DNA of 64,000 nt from CALAGB01 sp963713965. Lineage in GTDB: Bacteria > Chloroflexota > Chloroflexia > Thermomicrobiales > Thermomicrobiaceae. The notes beneath the pieces were generated by a model, which made no database searches, was not told the origin of the DNA, and was given only the letters and a program-made list of their open reading frames with translations. Location: contig OY970217.1 of NCBI GenBank assembly GCA_963713965.1, forward strand, positions 3,038,001 to 3,102,000. Direction: 5' to 3'. This document shows positions 17,426 through 26,158 of this stretch, in pieces; positions within the stretch are counted from its first letter, which is position 1, and every line of letters begins with the position of its first letter. The translations under genes were made by a program, and so were the position numbers.

Positions 17426-19066
17426 TTAGCTTTCGTAGACCCAGGAACCAGCCACCATGGTGCGCTGGACGCGTGTCTCTTTGAGCGCTTCGACATCGAT
17501 CCGCAACGGATCGCGGTCCAGCTGAATCAGGTCGGCCACGTTCCCTGGCGCGATTGAACCACGTTTCTCGCTAAGTCCGAGCACCGCCGCGCCGGTGATG
17601 GTGTAACTGCGAAGGGCATCCTCAATCCCAATCGCTTCGGCCGGATCGAATTGCCAGCCATTGATGCTGCGCCGCGCGACTGCCGCGTACATGCCGACCC
17701 ACGGGTTGAAATCAGCAATGGGAGAATCAGAACTTCCAGCGAGCGGAACACCAGCGCGCAGATAGCTAGCCATCGGCAACGCCCGTGCCGCTCTGTCCGT
17801 TCCAAGGCTCTCGACGAAGCTGTCGCCGAGATGAACCAGGAATGGATTGCTGACCAACGCCGGAATGCCATGACGACCCATCAGTTGAATCGTCTCGGGC
17901 GTCGGCACATAGGCGTGATGCACACGATGATGCAGTGACGCATTCGGTGACGCAGTCTGAGCCGCGATGAAGGCGCGCACCGCGAGATCTTGAGCGGCGT
18001 CGCCGCAGGTGTGTGCGTCGATCGACCAGCCCTGATCGTGCACCCAGCGAATCAGCTCAGGAGCCTCTTCGGGATCGACCGCCCACTGCCCGTGGTTGCC
18101 CGGCTCACCCTCGTATGAGTGGTTCATGCGGGCTGTGCGGTCCCCAACGCCTCCGTCGAGTAGGAACTTCACTCCGCCCAGACGCAGCACGTCGTCGCCG
18201 AAGCCCGAATAAACGCCCATTTCACTGATCCAGCGTTTCAACTCCGGTTCACGGGTGGCCGGCACGTATCCCCAGCCCCCAAGCAGCATGTCGGTACGCA
18301 CCGAAAGCTTTCCGCGGCCGTGCGTCGTTTGGTAGACGCGCAGTTCTCGCGGACCGAGTCCGGGCTCCGCCACACCGGTGATTCCGACGGCGTTGTAGGC
18401 CCGGCACCCGTTTGAAAGCGCCTGAACCAAATCCTCATTGGTCGGTTCCGGAATTGCCCGCAGAATGAGCTCTTTTGCCCGATCTCGAAAGAGTCCCGCT
18501 GGTTCCCCGTGCTCATCCCGTTCGAATCCACCTGCGTACAGCTCGTCCGCCGGGGGATCGGGCGTATCACGACGTACACCTGCCGCTGTGATGGCTGCAC
18601 TGTTGGCGGTCAGCTTATTCCAGACGCGATGAAGGACTACTGGGTTGTTGGGTGCGATCTGATCGATTTCCCAGCGAGACGGGTGCCGTCGCTCCGCGAG
18701 AAGCGTCTCATCCCAGCCTCGGCCGACGATCCACTCGCCCGGACGTGCTGTGCGCGCTCGCTCAGCCACACGTTCCAGAATTTCGCCAATCGAACGGCAA
18801 TCGTAGAGCTGAATCTGCTGAAGTACCTGACTCGTCGAGAGGAGATGGTTGTGCGAGTCGATGATGCCGGGAAGAACGACTCCACCACCCATATCGTCCA
18901 CCCGAGTATGGCTGCCGGCCAGCGAACTGATCTCACTGGTGGTGCCGACCGCGGCGATGCGACTATCTCGAATCGCGACCGCTTCGGCAATCGTGAAGTT
19001 GTGGTCAACGGTGATGATCTTGCCGTTGAGCAGGACGTGATCGACCTCAGGGTGATAGCTCGACAT
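17426..19066 (-). CDS. Amidohydrolase family protein (YtcJ-like)
   Basis: A 546-residue metal-dependent hydrolase of the amidohydrolase superfamily (YtcJ/amidohydrolase_3 group). LPGIIDSHNHLL near residue 70 gives the first HxH metal pair, SIDAHTCGDAAQD near 345 and LHHRVHHAYV near 375 give further histidines, and LAGSSDSPIADFNPW near 440 the catalytic Asp. The C-terminal GSIAPGNVADLIQLDRDPL is typical of the small beta-sandwich domain. Its substrate cannot be inferred. I chose ATG 19066, which has GGAG 6 nt upstream on the minus strand; the longer in-frame extension is poor coding sequence. Confidence 0.88.
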   Translation of the reverse strand: MSSYHPEVDHVLLNGKIITVDHNFTIAEAVAIRDSRIAAVGTTSEISSLAGSHTRVDDMGGGVVLPGIIDSHNHLLSTSQVLQQIQLYDCRSIGEILERVAERARTARPGEWIVGRGWDETLLAERRHPSRWEIDQIAPNNPVVLHRVWNKLTANSAAITAAGVRRDTPDPPADELYAGGFERDEHGEPAGLFRDRAKELILRAIPEPTNEDLVQALSNGCRAYNAVGITGVAEPGLGPRELRVYQTTHGRGKLSVRTDMLLGGWGYVPATREPELKRWISEMGVYSGFGDDVLRLGGVKFLLDGGVGDRTARMNHSYEGEPGNHGQWAVDPEEAPELIRWVHDQGWSIDAHTCGDAAQDLAVRAFIAAQTASPNASLHHRVHHAYVPTPETIQLMGRHGIPALVSNPFLVHLGDSFVESLGTDRAARALPMASYLRAGVPLAGSSDSPIADFNPWVGMYAAVARRSINGWQFDPAEAIGIEDALRSYTITGAAVLGLSEKRGSIAPGNVADLIQLDRDPLRIDVEALKETRVQRTMVAGSWVYES

Positions 19067-19277
19067 CGAACACTCCGTTTCCCTCATGTGCGGAACCCGC
19101 ACGCATCTTAGCAGACGCCTGACGGTGCCTGGTCTCAAGAGAGCGGCACGGCCCCCAGACTACCGGTTTGAAGCACTCACCCTTCTGCTGGCAAATGAAT
19201 TGTCGCGTGATCCATCCAAATCAACCGGTGAAGCCCCTGAGTCTTCGCGCTCCAAACCGCGTACGTTCATGGGTTCC

Positions 19278-19307
19278 TTGACATTGCATAAATCCGCCAA
19301 CTATGAT
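19278..19307 (+). promoter_or_regulatory. Sigma-70 promoter for rny; rest of 19067-19432 spacer unremarkable
   Basis: TTGACA (19278-19283) and TATGAT (19302-19307) are 18 nt apart, giving rny a leader of about 120 nt. The remainder of the 366-nt spacer between the divergent amidohydrolase and rny genes shows no gene or repeat that I recognise. Confidence 0.7.
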
Positions 19308-19432
19308 TCAGCCGAGGGGATCTGTAGGAAGATCTACCAGTTCGCGCGCGACTGCCCGATGACGGACACGCCGCGTGCATGCTGATTTCCCGAACTTTAA
19401 CAACTGACGACACGACACATGAGGAGCATTTG

Positions 19433-20966
19433 ATGGAGACAGTACTCTTCATCCTCCTCGGCGTGGTAATCGGTGCGATCCCGGCAGCCATTGTGACGTT
19501 CTTTGTTCTGACTTCGAGCGCGAACTCGAAGGTCAGAGCGGCGGACGTCCAGGCCCGACGGACGATCGACGAAGCCGAAGCCAAACGCCGAGAGCTCGTC
19601 CTTGAAGCCAAGGACGAGGCCCTGCGGGCACGGGATGAGCTTGAGCGAGAACACCAACAACGACGCAAGGAAGTCGACCGGCTCGAACGTCGCCTGCAGC
19701 AGAAGGAAGAACAGGTCGATCGACGCATCGAGTCTCTGGACCGTCGAGAAAAGAAGGTTCAGACCTCTGAGCGAGAGATCGAAGACGCGCGAAGCCAGCT
19801 TGACGAGATGGAACAAGCACGTCGAATCGAACTCGAGCGCGTGGCCCAGCTGACGCTCGAAGAAGCGCGGTCACAGGTCCTGCAGCAAGCCGAAACCGAG
19901 ATGCGCGACATCATGAATCGGCAAGTTCGAGAGATCGAACAAGCAGACAAAGCTCGAGGCAAACCAACGCGCACAACGCATCCTTGCTACTACAATCCAA
20001 CGCGTATCATCAGACTATGTCGCGGAAAGTACCGTGTCCGTCGTGCCGTTGCCGAGCGACGACATGAAGGGACGCATCATCGGACGTGAGGGGCGAAATA
20101 TCCGCTCGCTGGAACAGGCGACCGGAGTCGACCTTATCGTCGATGACACGCCGGAAGCAGTGACGCTTTCGTCGTTCGATCCCGTTCGTCGTGAGATCGC
20201 TCGTCGCTCGCTGGCAAAGCTGATTCAAGACGGACGAATTCACCCGGCTCGAATCGAGGAGGTCGTTACCAAGACCCGACAAGAGGTCGAGCAGATCATC
20301 CGCGAGGAGGGTGAGCGGGTCGCCTACGAAGCGAATGTTCAAGGACTTCATCCTGATCTGATCAAACTTCTCGGCCGACTGAAGTATCGAACGAGCTACG
20401 GACAGAACGTCCTGCAACACTCGCTCGAGGTATCGCAGATCGCCGGAGCGTTGGCGGCGGAACTCGGAGCGGACTTCAACGTCTGCAAGACCGCTGCGCT
20501 CCTGCATGACATCGGCAAAGCGGTTGACCATGAGGTGGAGGGGCCGCACGCCCTGATCGGGGCGGACATTGCACGGCGGCTCGGCCGATCGGCCAAGATC
20601 GTTCACGCGATCGCGGCACACCACGGAGAAGAAGAACCGCAGACGGTGGAAGCGTTCATCGTCGCGACGGCGGACTCGATCAGCGGCGCACGTCCAGGCG
20701 CGCGGCGTGAAATGGTCGAAACGTACATCAAACGGTTGGAGGCGCTCGAAGGCGTCGCGAATTCGTTCAGCGGCGTGGAGAAGGCCTATGCCATCCAGGC
20801 AGGACGCGAGGTACGCATCCTCGTCCAACCGGACAAAGTCGATGATTTGGCGGCAACCCGGCTTGCCAGAGATATCGTGCGCAAGATCCAGGAGACGCTC
20901 GAATATCCGGGCCAGATTAAGGTGACGGTGATTCGAGAGACTCGAGTGGTCGACTACGCCCGGTAG
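19433..20966 (+). CDS. rny: Ribonuclease Y, apparent frameshift
   Basis: The membrane-anchored endoribonuclease that starts mRNA decay in many Gram-positive and related bacteria. An N-terminal helix (residues about 4-26), a long charged coiled coil to about residue 160, a KH domain (DMKGRIIGREGRNIRSLEQ) and an HD domain (AALLHDIGKAVDHE, later HHGEEEPQT) are in the right order. After ADKAR, one extra G near 19958 (CTCGAGGC) breaks the frame. Removing it joins to ANQRAQRILATTIQRVSSDY, which is the conserved linker to the KH domain. The repaired length is about 510 residues, normal for the family. The start ATG 19433 has GAGGAG 6 nt upstream; the longer upstream frame is not needed. Confidence 0.9.
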
Positions 20967-20993
20967 TCGACGAAAGACGTGTCCAAAAGTGAG

Positions 20994-21026
20994 CACCGGA
21001 GCGTGAGGAACCTTCGCGCTCCGGTG
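20994..21026 (+). terminator. Hairpin after rny
   Basis: CACCGGAGCG and CGCTCCGGTG form a perfect 10-bp stem with a 13-nt loop, 28 nt after the rny stop. There is no T-run, so termination strength is uncertain. Confidence 0.55.
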
Positions 21027-21042
21027 TATCGCGTTAAGGCCC

Positions 21043-21186
21043 ATGGGCATTCGTAATTTGTTTGGTCCAGGCGAGTACATTAGTGTTGACGAGTTGCCAA
21101 AAAGTGTGGTAACCCTTGCGCGAACTTCGCCGGTCGGAGCCGGTGCGTTCACAGCCAGCACGCGGAACGACGATGACAAACACTGA
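21043..21186 (+). CDS. Possible small protein of 47 residues between rny and spoVS
   Basis: An open frame from ATG 21043 encodes MGIRNLFGPGEYISVDELP and continues to a TGA at 21184. The first half has a natural-looking amino acid mix (acidic and hydrophobic residues alternating), the second half less so. The ribosome site is weak (AAGG, 4 nt). No family was recognised. It may be a genuine small gene, a gene fragment or chance. Confidence 0.25.
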   Translation: MGIRNLFGPGEYISVDELPKSVVTLARTSPVGAGAFTASTRNDDDKH

Positions 21187-21395
21187 GCTACGGCGACGCT
21201 GCCCGCTCTGGAAGCGACGCGTGTTTCGGGCTGTGGTCGACGTGCGATGTTCGGCTGGTTATTCTGTTTCGTTTCAATCACGTTGGAGGTTTTCGGGGAA
21301 CACTCTCACGCATCTGCGCTGTGCGACCGCACGGGGGATAAGGAACTTTTTTACGAAGGGGAGGGCGGTAATTTCCGCTCTCATGGAGGAGCAGG
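21187..21395 (+). other. Untranslated stretch before spoVS
   Basis: No convincing gene, repeat or terminator was seen here. It probably holds the spoVS promoter and leader, but no clear -35/-10 pair stands out. Confidence 0.3.
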
Positions 21396-21818
21396 ATGGA
21401 CCGGTTCTTCAGCAAACTTGACCTACGGGACATCAAGATCAATCCAGACGCAAGCTTTCCGCCAGACGAGGAAGCTTATGATCCGGGTGAGCAGCCGCTG
21501 ACCGGGTACACCAACGGTAACGGCGAGGCCACTGAAGTACTGACTGAGGAGCGCCGAAGCGAAGTTCTCAAGGTTTCGGCTCGATCACGACCGAGCGCGG
21601 TCGCCGGGGCGATTGCCGGAGTCGTGCGCGAATCAGGGCGTGCTGAAGTGCAGGCAATCGGAGCTGGTGCAACAAACCAGGCCGTGAAGGCCGTTGCCAT
21701 CGCACGGGATTATCTCCTCGAAACCGGCATCGAGGCGGTCTGCTTGCCAGCGTTTATTGACGTGCAGATCGACGAGGAGAATCGTACCGCAATTCGTCTC
21801 ATTGTTGAGCCGCGCTAA
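21396..21818 (+). CDS. spoVS: Stage V sporulation protein S-like protein
   Basis: A 140-residue protein with a full SpoVS domain in residues about 55-140: EVLKVSARSRPSAVAGAIAG, GRAEVQAIGAGATNQAVKAV and CLPAFIDVQIDEENRTAIRL. SpoVS proteins are small Alba-like regulators needed for late sporulation in Bacillus and also found in non-sporulating Chloroflexota, where their job is unknown. The N-terminal 53 residues are an acidic, glycine/asparagine-rich extension not found in the roughly 86-residue Bacillus protein. The ATG at 21396 has GGAGGAGC upstream. The gene has its own strong terminator, so it is monocistronic. Confidence 0.92.
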   Translation: MDRFFSKLDLRDIKINPDASFPPDEEAYDPGEQPLTGYTNGNGEATEVLTEERRSEVLKVSARSRPSAVAGAIAGVVRESGRAEVQAIGAGATNQAVKAVAIARDYLLETGIEAVCLPAFIDVQIDEENRTAIRLIVEPR

Positions 21819-21844
21819 TACTCAATTCTTCGAGTTCGAATTTA

Positions 21845-21876
21845 AGCGCCACCGGCAACGGTGGCGCTTTTATTTT
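21845..21876 (+). terminator. Rho-independent terminator after spoVS
   Basis: AGCGCCACCG, tetraloop GCAA, CGGTGGCGCT make a perfect 10-bp stem followed by TTTATTTT. It starts 26 nt after the spoVS stop. Confidence 0.92.
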
Positions 21877-21888
21877 GCGCCCTTCAGT

Positions 21889-21917
21889 CTGATAGCCTTT
21901 GTTCGTGCGAGTATGAT
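21889..21917 (+). promoter_or_regulatory. Predicted promoter of the PHP gene
   Basis: CTGATA (21889-21894) and TATGAT (21912-21917) lie 17 nt apart just after the spoVS terminator and about 43 nt before the PHP start codon. Confidence 0.45.
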
Positions 21918-21959
21918 GCAGCGAATCTATTTTTTCGGGTTGGTCAACTGGAGCCACTG

Positions 21960-22811
21960 TTGATTCAAAGTGAACTAGCGACATTCAGCGTCGATCTTCA
22001 CACACACAGCACGGCGTCGGACGGTCTGCTCGCGCCCGTTGACTTGGTCCGTCTGGCAGCAAGCGTTGGACTCAACACGATCGCTCTCACCGACCACGAC
22101 ACGACTCAGGGAATCGATGAGGCGTTGAGCGCTGCAGCTGAGGTCGGGATCGAAGTAATCCCCGGGGTCGAGCTGAGCTGTTCTGTAAGCGCGGGCGAAC
22201 TTCATATGCTTGGGTATTTCATCGGTCATCACTCGACTGATCTCCAAGAACAGCTCGCCGCCTTCCGCGAAGGACGCCGCGATCGCGTCGTGCACATCAT
22301 CGAGCGGCTCAATGACGTAAATGTTCAGGTTGATCTCGCACGAGTGAGGGAACTTGGAAGTGGTGGCTCGATCGGGCGGGCGCACGTCGCCCGGGCGTTG
22401 GTTGAGTCCGGTGCAGTCTCTTCGATGGATGAGGCGTTCGAGCGATACCTATCCCGCGGTCGACCGGGCTACGTTGAGCGTCCTCGATTGACACCAGCGG
22501 GGGCGGTCGAGCTCGTGCATCGCTCGGATGGCGTAGCTGTGCTCGCTCATCCGTACACGGTCGACGGACTCGACGCGACGTTGAATCAGCTCGTTGCGGC
22601 AGGACTGGACGGTCTTGAGGTCTACTATGGACTGTACAATTCCGACCAGCACGCGCGATTAGCGAGGCTCGCTCGCGCAAATGGTTTGGTCGCGACGGGC
22701 GGCAGTGACTTTCATGGACCGGGCGAACGCGAAGGTCGAGATATTGGCACGGCACCAGTCCCTGCGGAGACCATCGAACTGTTGCGTGCGTTGCACGGCC
22801 GTGCGCATTGA
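21960..22811 (+). CDS. PHP domain phosphoesterase (RNase AM/YciV-like)
   Basis: A 283-residue PHP-family metal phosphoesterase. The motifs VDLHTHSTASDG near residue 10, LTDHDTTQG near 45, VIPGVELSC near 65, VAVLAHPY near 198 and GGSDFHGPGE near 250 supply the three-metal site. The best-known relatives (YciV/RNase AM) hydrolyse 3',5'-bisphosphonucleotides and trim RNA 5' ends. The start is taken as TTG 21960, with GGAG 6 nt upstream; an ATG at 21861 in the same frame lies inside the spoVS terminator and is not credible. Its stop overlaps the promoter of the next operon. Confidence 0.85.
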   Translation: MIQSELATFSVDLHTHSTASDGLLAPVDLVRLAASVGLNTIALTDHDTTQGIDEALSAAAEVGIEVIPGVELSCSVSAGELHMLGYFIGHHSTDLQEQLAAFREGRRDRVVHIIERLNDVNVQVDLARVRELGSGGSIGRAHVARALVESGAVSSMDEAFERYLSRGRPGYVERPRLTPAGAVELVHRSDGVAVLAHPYTVDGLDATLNQLVAAGLDGLEVYYGLYNSDQHARLARLARANGLVATGGSDFHGPGEREGRDIGTAPVPAETIELLRALHGRAH

Positions 22812-22837
22812 CCGTCAAAAAAGAGTGATGCTACACT
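22808..22837 (+). promoter_or_regulatory. Promoter of the PIN/TRAM-ispD-ispF operon
   Basis: TTGACC (22808-22813) and TACACT (22832-22837) are 18 nt apart. The -35 overlaps the PHP stop codon. The leader to the next start codon is about 140 nt. Confidence 0.6.
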
Positions 22838-22981
22838 CACGTCCCGAGGACGTGTCTGCGTTCTTCCGTCCACATTTGAGCATGACGCTCATCCTCCTGC
22901 GCAGCTCGGTGACCCACGCCAACAACCGGACTGCATTGTGCCGACTCGCTTTCCGAGCCAGCCTGGAGTTAACTGAAAGTC

Positions 22982-24109
22982 ATGAAGGTGCGGTCGATGC
23001 CTAAGCCCTCAGTGCGAGGTCCGCACACCAACACAGCACTTTCGCGAGCGCTGCGCTATGGTGGGCTCATCGTCGGCATCATCGGTGGATGGGAGATCGG
23101 TTCCTATCTACAGCCGAACGCCTCCACCACCGACGTTCAAGGTTATCCGCTCCTTTTCGCCGCGGTCATCGGGGCCCTCCTTTTTCTGATAGCGCCATAC
23201 ATCACGCTTGGTCTCTTCCGCTGGCTACACCGCGAGATCCGTCGCCTTTCAGCGTTGGATCTGGTCGCCGTCGCCGTCGGCCTGCTGGTCGGAGGCGTCG
23301 TTTCGGCGCTGCTCGCGTGGCCCCTCTCGCTTCTGCCTCGTTATTATGGTGATCTTCTCCCAGCCGTTTCGGCAGTCGCCATCTGTTGCGTCTCTGTATT
23401 GGCACTGGTGACGAAGAAGCGCGAGTTTCAGGCGCTCATCGGACGTCCAATTCAGCAAATGCCGAACCTCCTGACGACGAATTCATCAACCGATTCTCGC
23501 GCTCCGCATGGGATCGTCATCGACACGAGCGTGATCATTGATGGCCGCATCGTGGATCTCGCGGCAACTGGCATCTTGATGTCCCAGCTCATCGTGCCGC
23601 AGTTCGTCTTGCGAGAGCTTCAGCTCGTCGCCGATTCGCCGGACCCGTCGCGACGGGATCGCGGCAAGCGTGGACTCGACGTGCTCGAACGGTTGCGCCA
23701 GGATATCAGCGTTGACCTGATGATCACGAATCTCGACGCGCAGGATGAGAACGACGTGGACGCCAAACTCGTCCGTATCGCCAGACTGCATGATTACTGG
23801 ATCCTGACCGGCGACTCCAATCTCGAGCGCGTGGCTGAGCTGCAGGAAGTGCGCGTGCTCAATATCCATCAGCTGGCACACGTGCTACGACCGCCGCTCG
23901 TCCCAGGCGAACTGATGTCCTTGAAGATCGTGCAACCTGGCCGCGAATACGGCCAAGGGGTCGGATTCCTTACCGATGGCACCATGGTTGTAGTGGAAGC
24001 CGGCAAGAGTCTCATCGGTCAGGACGTCAACGTCGTCGTCACGCGGACGCTGCAGACCGGGGCCGGCCGAATGGCCTTTGCTCAAGTGGTCGACGAGGAG
24101 CCCGTTTGA
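22982..24109 (+). CDS. PIN/TRAM domain membrane protein (YacL-like)
   Basis: A 375-residue protein with three parts. Residues about 20-145 hold four membrane helices. A PIN nuclease-type domain follows (GIVIDTSVIIDGRIVDLAATG, then ANLR-equivalent acidic residues in DVDAKLVRIA and ILTGDSNLERVA). A C-terminal TRAM domain comes last (PGELMSLKIVQPGREYGQGVGFL, DGTMVVVEAGKS). The Bacillus relative YacL sits in the same place ahead of ispD, but usually after a CarD/radA cluster, which is absent here. It probably cleaves or binds RNA at the membrane. ATG 22982 is used; ATG 22997 is possible. Its stop overlaps the ispD start by 1 nt. Confidence 0.9.
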   Translation: MKVRSMPKPSVRGPHTNTALSRALRYGGLIVGIIGGWEIGSYLQPNASTTDVQGYPLLFAAVIGALLFLIAPYITLGLFRWLHREIRRLSALDLVAVAVGLLVGGVVSALLAWPLSLLPRYYGDLLPAVSAVAICCVSVLALVTKKREFQALIGRPIQQMPNLLTTNSSTDSRAPHGIVIDTSVIIDGRIVDLAATGILMSQLIVPQFVLRELQLVADSPDPSRRDRGKRGLDVLERLRQDISVDLMITNLDAQDENDVDAKLVRIARLHDYWILTGDSNLERVAELQEVRVLNIHQLAHVLRPPLVPGELMSLKIVQPGREYGQGVGFLTDGTMVVVEAGKSLIGQDVNVVVTRTLQTGAGRMAFAQVVDEEPV

Positions 24110-24807
24110 TGCGTTGCGGCGCCGTCGTCGTGGCGGCGGGACGCAGCCAGCGCATGGGCGCGAACAAGACGATGATATTCCTCGGCGGCCGGCCGGTAAT
24201 CCTGCGGGTCCTCGACACGCTCTCCGCGTCGACTGAGATCTCCGAGATTATTCTGGTGACCAACGCCGACAACCTGAGCGAAATCGAGGTCCTGGTGGAT
24301 GAAGTGGCGTACGACGAGTCGCTCGAACTCTGCCTCGGCGGAGAGACGCGATACGAGTCCGTTCGGCACGGCGTCGAATCGCTTTGTGACGACGTAGATC
24401 TCATCCTCATTCACGATGCCGCGCGTCCTCTGGTGGCGCTGGATCTTGTACGTTCAGTGATTGCGGCTGGCGAGACGTCGGGCGCCGCCATCGCGGCGAC
24501 ACCAGTCACCGACACGATCAAGCTTGTGGAATCAGACGACCTGATAACCCGCACGCTGGATCGGCGCACACTCTTCGCGGCGCAGACTCCGCAGGTGTTC
24601 CGACGGGATTGGCTGATGGATGCGTATCACAAGGCGCAAGATCGACAAGAGCAGGTTGACTTCACCGACGAAGCGGCGCTTCTCGAGTGGGCGGGCTATG
24701 AGGTGCGCATCGTTCCCGGGAGCGACGAGAACATCAAGCTGACTCGTCCGTTCGACATCACGCTGGCCGAGACGATCCTGGCTCAACGCGAACAGGCGTC
24801 GACTTGA
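24109..24807 (+). CDS. ispD: 2-C-methyl-D-erythritol 4-phosphate cytidylyltransferase
   Basis: A 232-residue IspD, the third enzyme of the non-mevalonate isoprenoid pathway (MEP + CTP to CDP-ME). VVVAAGRSQRMGANKTMIFLGGRPV at residues about 5-29 is the CTP-binding motif, with LGGETRYESVRHGVES and ILIHDAARPLV following, and FAAQTPQVFR and DFTDEAALLEWAG toward the end. ATG 24109 overlaps the upstream TGA by one base (TGATG), so translation is coupled. Its end overlaps the ispF TTG start by 4 nt. Confidence 0.95.
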   Translation: MRCGAVVVAAGRSQRMGANKTMIFLGGRPVILRVLDTLSASTEISEIILVTNADNLSEIEVLVDEVAYDESLELCLGGETRYESVRHGVESLCDDVDLILIHDAARPLVALDLVRSVIAAGETSGAAIAATPVTDTIKLVESDDLITRTLDRRTLFAAQTPQVFRRDWLMDAYHKAQDRQEQVDFTDEAALLEWAGYEVRIVPGSDENIKLTRPFDITLAETILAQREQAST

Positions 24808-25292
24808 CTCGCTCCGGGATCGGCTATGACGTGCATCGCTTCGCCGAAGGGCGCCGGCTGGTTCTCGGCGGTGTTGAGATACCGTCTCCGCACGGGCTCG
24901 GTGGCCATTCGGACGCCGATGTCCTGCTCCACGCCATTATGGATGCGATCCTTGGCGCGGCGGGGCTCGGCGATATCGGCGTTCACTTTCCTCCCGACGA
25001 GGAAGAATGGCGCGATCGAAGCAGCCTCGACCTTCTTCGAATTGTCGTCTCGCTCCTGCCTGACGGCTGGACGATCGAGAACGTCGACGCCACGTTGATC
25101 GCTCAATTCCCACGCGTTGGGCCGTATCGGGATGCCATGCGTCAGACCATCGCGGCCGCGTTGCGAGTCGACGCCCATCGTGTCAACATTAAGGCAACAA
25201 CCAACGAGCAACTCGGATTCATCGGGCGAGGCGAGGGCATCGCGGCCATGGCAACGGCTTCGATGAGTCCGCCGGAACCGCACGCGGAGTAG
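24804..25292 (+). CDS. ispF: 2-C-methyl-D-erythritol 2,4-cyclodiphosphate synthase
   Basis: A 162-residue IspF, which cyclises CDP-ME-2-phosphate in the isoprenoid pathway. The zinc-binding start GIGYDVHRFAEGRRLVLGGV and SDADVLLHAIMDAILGAAGLGDIG are intact, with the C-terminal NIKATTNEQLGFIGRGEGIAA motif. It starts at a TTG overlapping the ispD stop (TTGA). Together with ispD this gives two consecutive cytidylyl/cyclase steps; ispE is not in the window. Confidence 0.96.
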   Translation: MTRSGIGYDVHRFAEGRRLVLGGVEIPSPHGLGGHSDADVLLHAIMDAILGAAGLGDIGVHFPPDEEEWRDRSSLDLLRIVVSLLPDGWTIENVDATLIAQFPRVGPYRDAMRQTIAAALRVDAHRVNIKATTNEQLGFIGRGEGIAAMATASMSPPEPHAE

Positions 25293-25393
25293 ACCGCGTC
25301 GTTGGATCTTTGCCGAGCCGTATCGCGCCGTGGGGACGACGCAATATAGCCACGTGCTCGGAACGGTCAGTCAGACTCTTGGATGGGAAACGG

Positions 25394-25846
25394 ATGCGCA
25401 TACTCGTTCAGCGCGTGCGCGAGGCGGCGGTTCGCGTCGATGGCACAGTAATCGGAGAGATTGGCCAGGGATTGCTCCTCCTGGTGGGCGTACAGCATGA
25501 AGATAATGAAGAGGACGCCCGGTTTCTGGCCAGCAAAGTCGCCAACCTGCGCATTTTCGAAGATGATGATGGCAAGATGAATCGTTCATCGCTTGAACTT
25601 GGTCTTGCCTGTCTCGTTGTCTCTCAATTTACTCTCTACGCGGACTTGCGCAAAGGTCGTCGTCCGAGTTTCATTAGGGCTGCACAGCCAGGCGTCGCGA
25701 AACCGCTCGTGGACCAGGTGGCGGCCGAACTCGAGGGACTCGGACTGACCATCGCAACGGGTGAATTTGGCGCGAATATGCAGATCTCACTCGTCAACGA
25801 TGGGCCTGTTACGATCTGGCTGGATTCCGCCGAGCTTCGCGGATAA
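25394..25846 (+). CDS. dtd: D-aminoacyl-tRNA deacylase
   Basis: A 150-residue DTD, which removes D-amino acids (and glycine mischarged on tRNA-Ala) from tRNA. MRILVQRVREAAVRVDG opens the protein; the catalytic SQFTLYAD and the dimer-interface Gly-Pro motif NDGPVTIWLDS are both present. The start is ATG 25394 because family members begin there; the upstream in-frame extension is not conserved. It follows ispF after 101 nt, so it may share the same transcript. Confidence 0.95.
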   Translation: MRILVQRVREAAVRVDGTVIGEIGQGLLLLVGVQHEDNEEDARFLASKVANLRIFEDDDGKMNRSSLELGLACLVVSQFTLYADLRKGRRPSFIRAAQPGVAKPLVDQVAAELEGLGLTIATGEFGANMQISLVNDGPVTIWLDSAELRG

Positions 25847-26158
25847 GGGTTGGCTGCCCCAGCGCGTCGCAGCGACCAAATCGCAAATCGCGCCACGCGT
25901 AGTAAGCCGCTTGTTCGCTGGCGCGAATCTCAAAAGACGGCGGTCTCCTGACGCTTTTGGATCAGTCATTGTTCACAGAATCAGCGTATCGGCTCTGGCG
26001 TTCCATTCAGGACTTCTGGGCTAAACTCGCAATTCAGGCCGGTGGTAGACTCGACTTGCGATAGAGCACGTCATGCGACGTTGCAGGTTGACATGAATCC
26101 GGTCGAAATCGTCGGCTGGTGGTGTAACGAGCCAAAGAGTGATCGGCTGGGAGGACCA
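25847..26158 (+). other. Spacer between dtd and the zinc-ribbon gene
   Basis: A 312-nt spacer. A TAAACT at 26022-26027 could be a -10, but no -35 fits. An upstream in-frame extension of the zinc-ribbon gene begins at 26042 but lacks zinc-ribbon-like or otherwise convincing coding sequence. Nothing else was recognised. Confidence 0.3.

Noticed and set aside
19433..20966. RNase Y as two separate proteins
   Set aside because: The split falls in a conserved linker and the two halves rejoin exactly after removing one base.
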